Shown here: positions 14,108-16,500 of the stretch, in pieces
How positions within the stretch are numbered: the stretch's first letter is position 1
Layout of the letters: each line of letters opens with the position of its first letter
Assembly: GCA_964534315.1 (NCBI GenBank)
Contig: CAZHOV010000129.1
Coordinates: 1-16,500 of the forward strand
Direction: 5' to 3'
Length of the DNA stretch: 16,500 bases
Source of the DNA: CAZHOV01 sp964534315
Lineage (GTDB): Bacteria > Bacteroidota > Bacteroidia > Chitinophagales > Saprospiraceae
Position numbers and translations under genes: made by a program
The notes under the pieces: generated by a model
Database searches by the model: none
What the model was told of the DNA's origin: nothing
The model's input: the letters and a program-made list of their open reading frames with translations, nothing else

Positions 14108-15145
14108 ATGGATATCCGAAAGCTGGTGCGTAAAAATATCCTGGAATTGACTCCCTATTCTTCCGCTCGTAAGGAATTTAAGGGAAAGGCCAGGATCTTT
14201 ATGGATGCTAATGAATCGCCCTTTGATACGGGATATAACCGATATCCCGATCCTTTACAGCTGTCCCTAAAGCAAAAAATAAGCGATTGGCGCAACTTTC
14301 CTTCCGATCAAATCTTTCTGGGAAATGGCAGCGATGAGGCTATTGATTTACTCATACGCATCTTTTGTGAGCCTGGTCAGGATGAGATCTTCTTGCTTCC
14401 TCCAACATACGGTATGTATAAAGTATGCGCCAATATCTCCGGAGTTGCGGTAAAAAATATTCCGTTGAATACGGATTTTCAGCCAGATGTCGAAACGATT
14501 TTGGATCGATCAAATTCGACTAGTAAATTGTTGTTTTTGTGCTCCCCGAATAATCCAACGGCAAATACCTTTGAAGCTTCCAAAATCACTCAATTACTGA
14601 GCGGATTCCCTGGGATGGTGATCATTGATGAGGCTTATATTGACTTTGCTGATCAAGAAAGCTGGTTAACAAAGATTCAGGAATTCCCGAACCTGGTCGT
14701 TTTACAAACCTTTTCTAAAGCCTGGGGCCTGGCCGGACTTCGTTTGGGGATGGCTTTTGCTCAACAACCGATGATTGAATTACTCAACAATGTGAAACCT
14801 CCTTACAATGTCAATCAGCTCACCCAGGAAAAAGCGCTGGAAGCATTAGAGAACAAAAAGCGTCTACACTTATACATAAAAGGTGCGCGGAACCAGCGGG
14901 AAATCCTTAGAAAAGAATTGGAAGCTTATCCTTTTGTACAGAAAATTTATCCTTCTGATACGAACTTCCTGCTCGTCAAGGTAACGGATGCGGATAGTTT
15001 GTATCATTTTTTGCGTTCACAAAGCATCATTGTAAGAAACCGGTCTACTTTGCCGGGCTGTGAAGGTTGTTTACGGATCACCGTGGGCACCCCTAAAGAA
15101 AATGAGATTTTACTAGCCACCCTTAACCATTATCAACAAGCTTAA
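14108..15145 (+). CDS. hisC: histidinol-phosphate aminotransferase, HisC
   Basis: A PLP-dependent class II-like aminotransferase that converts imidazole acetol phosphate to histidinol phosphate using glutamate. The 345 residues show DANESPFD at 33-40, the YPDP motif, GNGSDEAID (72-80), SPNNPT (146-151), Asp174 in IIDEAY contacting the cofactor, and the Schiff-base Lys204 in TFSKAWGLAGLRLG. The ATG at 14108 is preferred to the TTG at 14099, which overlaps the hisD stop. It ends 3 bases before hisB. All active-site residues expected for the family are present. Confidence 0.96.
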   Translation: MDIRKLVRKNILELTPYSSARKEFKGKARIFMDANESPFDTGYNRYPDPLQLSLKQKISDWRNFPSDQIFLGNGSDEAIDLLIRIFCEPGQDEIFLLPPTYGMYKVCANISGVAVKNIPLNTDFQPDVETILDRSNSTSKLLFLCSPNNPTANTFEASKITQLLSGFPGMVIIDEAYIDFADQESWLTKIQEFPNLVVLQTFSKAWGLAGLRLGMAFAQQPMIELLNNVKPPYNVNQLTQEKALEALENKKRLHLYIKGARNQREILRKELEAYPFVQKIYPSDTNFLLVKVTDADSLYHFLRSQSIIVRNRSTLPGCEGCLRITVGTPKENEILLATLNHYQQA

Positions 15146-15148
15146 TTT

Positions 15149-16282
15149 ATGCAAAAGATCCTCTTTTTAGACCGTGACGGGACCTTGATATTAGAGCCGG
15201 AAGATTACCAGATCGATTCCCTGGAAAAATTAGAGTATTACCCCCGGGTGTTTCAGTACTTGTCTCGCATTGTACAGGAATTAGAGTTCAAGTTAGTGAT
15301 GATCACCAATCAGGATGGGTTGGGGACACCTGTTTACCCACAGGCATCTTTTGATTTAGTACAGGATAAGCTACTTAGAGCTTTTGAGAAGGAGGGAATT
15401 ACTTTTGAAGAAATTTTAATTGATAAGACCTTTCCGGAAGAAAATTCGCCTAATCGAAAGCCCAAAACGGGGTTGGTAACGCATTATATGGATGGGGATT
15501 ATGATATGGAAAACTCTTATGTCATTGGCGATCGGCTGACCGATATGGAGTTGGCTAAGAACTTGGGAGCTAAGGGGATTTGGCTGAATAACAATCCTGA
15601 TTTGGGTGCCGGAGAACTGGAAGGCAAATACGGCGAATTGGAGCAGTTCATTACCTTAACCACTCAAGATTGGGCAGCAATTTATGACCATTTAAAACAT
15701 CCGCCCCGCATTTCTACTATTCACAGAAAAACTTCCGAAACTGATATTTTTATTGATTTAAACCTGGATGGTTCTGGTCAGGGGAGCATTAGCACTGGTC
15801 TGGGCTTTTTTGACCATATGCTTCATCAACTGGCTAAACATGGGAATTGTGATTTGGAAATAAAGGTTAAAGGCGATTTACATATTGATGAGCATCATAC
15901 CATTGAAGATACGGCTATTTCTTTAGGTGAGGCCTTTTTAGAAGCGTTAGGAGATAAAAAAGGAGTAGAGCGGTATGGTTTTTTTCTACCAATGGATGAT
16001 TCTCTGGCGCAGGTGGCGATAGATTTTGGCGGACGTCCGTGGCTCGTCTGGGAAGCCGAGTTTAAGCGTGAAAAAGTTGGAGAAATGCCTACCGAGATGT
16101 TTATGCATTTCTTCAAATCCTTTAGTGATGCTGCCAAATGTAATTTAAATATTAAGGTAGAAGGGACAAATGAGCACCACAAAATAGAGGCGATCTTTAA
16201 AGCCTTTGCCCGGGCGATCAAGATGGCTGTGAGAAGGGATCCTTATTCTAATAAAATTCCCTCAACCAAAGGAACGTTGTAA
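15149..16282 (+). CDS. hisB: bifunctional histidinol-phosphatase / IGP dehydratase, HisB
   Basis: A fused 377-residue enzyme catalysing imidazoleglycerol-phosphate dehydration (step 6) and histidinol phosphate hydrolysis (step 8). The N-terminal HAD-type phosphatase (about 1-165) has the nucleophile pair Asp8 and Asp10 in LFLDRDGT, the Thr/Asn motif MITNQDG, and GDRLTDMELA. The C-terminal dehydratase (about 190-377) has metal-binding motifs GFFDHMLHQLAKHG, DEHHTIEDTAI, and EHHKIEAIFKAFARA near the end. This fusion is known from Enterobacteria and many Bacteroidota. It begins 3 bases after hisC and is followed by a 52-base spacer with heptamer repeats before hisH. Confidence 0.97.
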   Translation: MQKILFLDRDGTLILEPEDYQIDSLEKLEYYPRVFQYLSRIVQELEFKLVMITNQDGLGTPVYPQASFDLVQDKLLRAFEKEGITFEEILIDKTFPEENSPNRKPKTGLVTHYMDGDYDMENSYVIGDRLTDMELAKNLGAKGIWLNNNPDLGAGELEGKYGELEQFITLTTQDWAAIYDHLKHPPRISTIHRKTSETDIFIDLNLDGSGQGSISTGLGFFDHMLHQLAKHGNCDLEIKVKGDLHIDEHHTIEDTAISLGEAFLEALGDKKGVERYGFFLPMDDSLAQVAIDFGGRPWLVWEAEFKREKVGEMPTEMFMHFFKSFSDAAKCNLNIKVEGTNEHHKIEAIFKAFARAIKMAVRRDPYSNKIPSTKGTL

Positions 16283-16297
16283 CAAATTAAAAAATCC

Positions 16298-16325
16298 TGT
16301 TCACCGTTTACGGTTTACTGTTCAC
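16298..16325. repeat. heptamer repeat NGTTYAC, four copies
   Basis: Four adjacent 7-base units (TGTTCAC, CGTTTAC, GGTTTAC, TGTTCAC) fill most of the hisB-hisH spacer. Their register is exact and variation occurs only at two positions. They differ from the octamers in the hisG-hisD spacer. Confidence 0.8.
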
Positions 16326-16334
16326 AGATAGAAT

Positions 16335-16500
16335 ATGAAAACAGCAATCATCAAATACAATGCGGGGAATGTACAATCGGTCTTATTTGCGATGGAGCGA
16401 TTGGGTTACGAGGCTGTTTTGACAGACGATCATGAACAGATTAGATCAGCTGATAAGGTGATTTTTCCCGGAGTAGGGGAGGCCAACACCACTTACCTTC
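16335..16500 (+). CDS. hisH: imidazole glycerol phosphate synthase subunit HisH (partial)
   Basis: The first 55 codons of the glutamine amidotransferase that supplies ammonia to HisF. It starts MKTAIIKYNAGNVQSVLFAMERLGY and reaches IFPGVGEANTTYL, where PGVG is the oxyanion-strand motif of class I amidotransferases in HisH. The catalytic Cys-His-Glu residues lie beyond the window edge and cannot be checked. It is the fifth structural gene of the operon; hisA and hisF are expected next. Confidence 0.93.
   Translation, partial: MKTAIIKYNAGNVQSVLFAMERLGYEAVLTDDHEQIRSADKVIFPGVGEANTTYL

Overview
The window looks like chromosomal DNA of a Bacteroidota bacterium, most likely of the Saprospiraceae or a related lineage. 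Evidence: a very large C25-family protein of the PorU/PorU2 type with a type IX secretion-like C-terminal domain, TAnnTTTG-type -7 boxes, little Shine-Dalgarno signal, A-rich stretches before start codons, and a hisG-hisD-hisC-hisB-hisH order in which HisB is the bifunctional phosphatase/dehydratase. The assignment is by inference from protein character, not by database search.

Left end (1-1733): mostly repeats and broken genes. There is an 8-bp tandem repeat at the edge, a candidate terminator hairpin, a MITE-like element of about 197 bp with inverted ends, a 49-residue stub of a membrane protein, a DUF-type conserved hypothetical gene lacking a convincing start, an AAA-ATPase fragment, and an unidentified coding remnant with two frameshifts.

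Centre-left (1746-8965, + strand): a tightly spaced three-gene unit made of a 1664-residue secreted PorU2-like C25 protein, a 318-residue coiled-coil protein, and a Wzx-type polysaccharide flippase overlapping it by 1 nt. Together these suggest a cell-surface or T9SS/polysaccharide-linked function.

Centre-right (8996-11262, - strand): an mtfA-like membrane protein that has lost its zinc-binding motif, an AlkA-type DNA glycosylase and the pseudouridine synthase RluF, read in that order. The last two overlap by ATGA. The first two genes are each preceded by a related palindromic element plus an A8 tract; the upstream one is a perfect 60-bp palindrome built from 17-bp units.

Right end (11385-16500, + strand): tRNA-Phe(GAA) with a good Bacteroidota promoter and a strong terminator, followed by a histidine operon. 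Its leader encodes an 18-residue peptide with four His in six codons, and the RNA can form pause, antiterminator and terminator helices, a classical ribosome-mediated attenuator immediately before hisG. The operon then runs hisG, hisD, hisC, hisB and the start of hisH, cut by the window edge. Short octamer and heptamer tandem repeats lie in two of its spacers.
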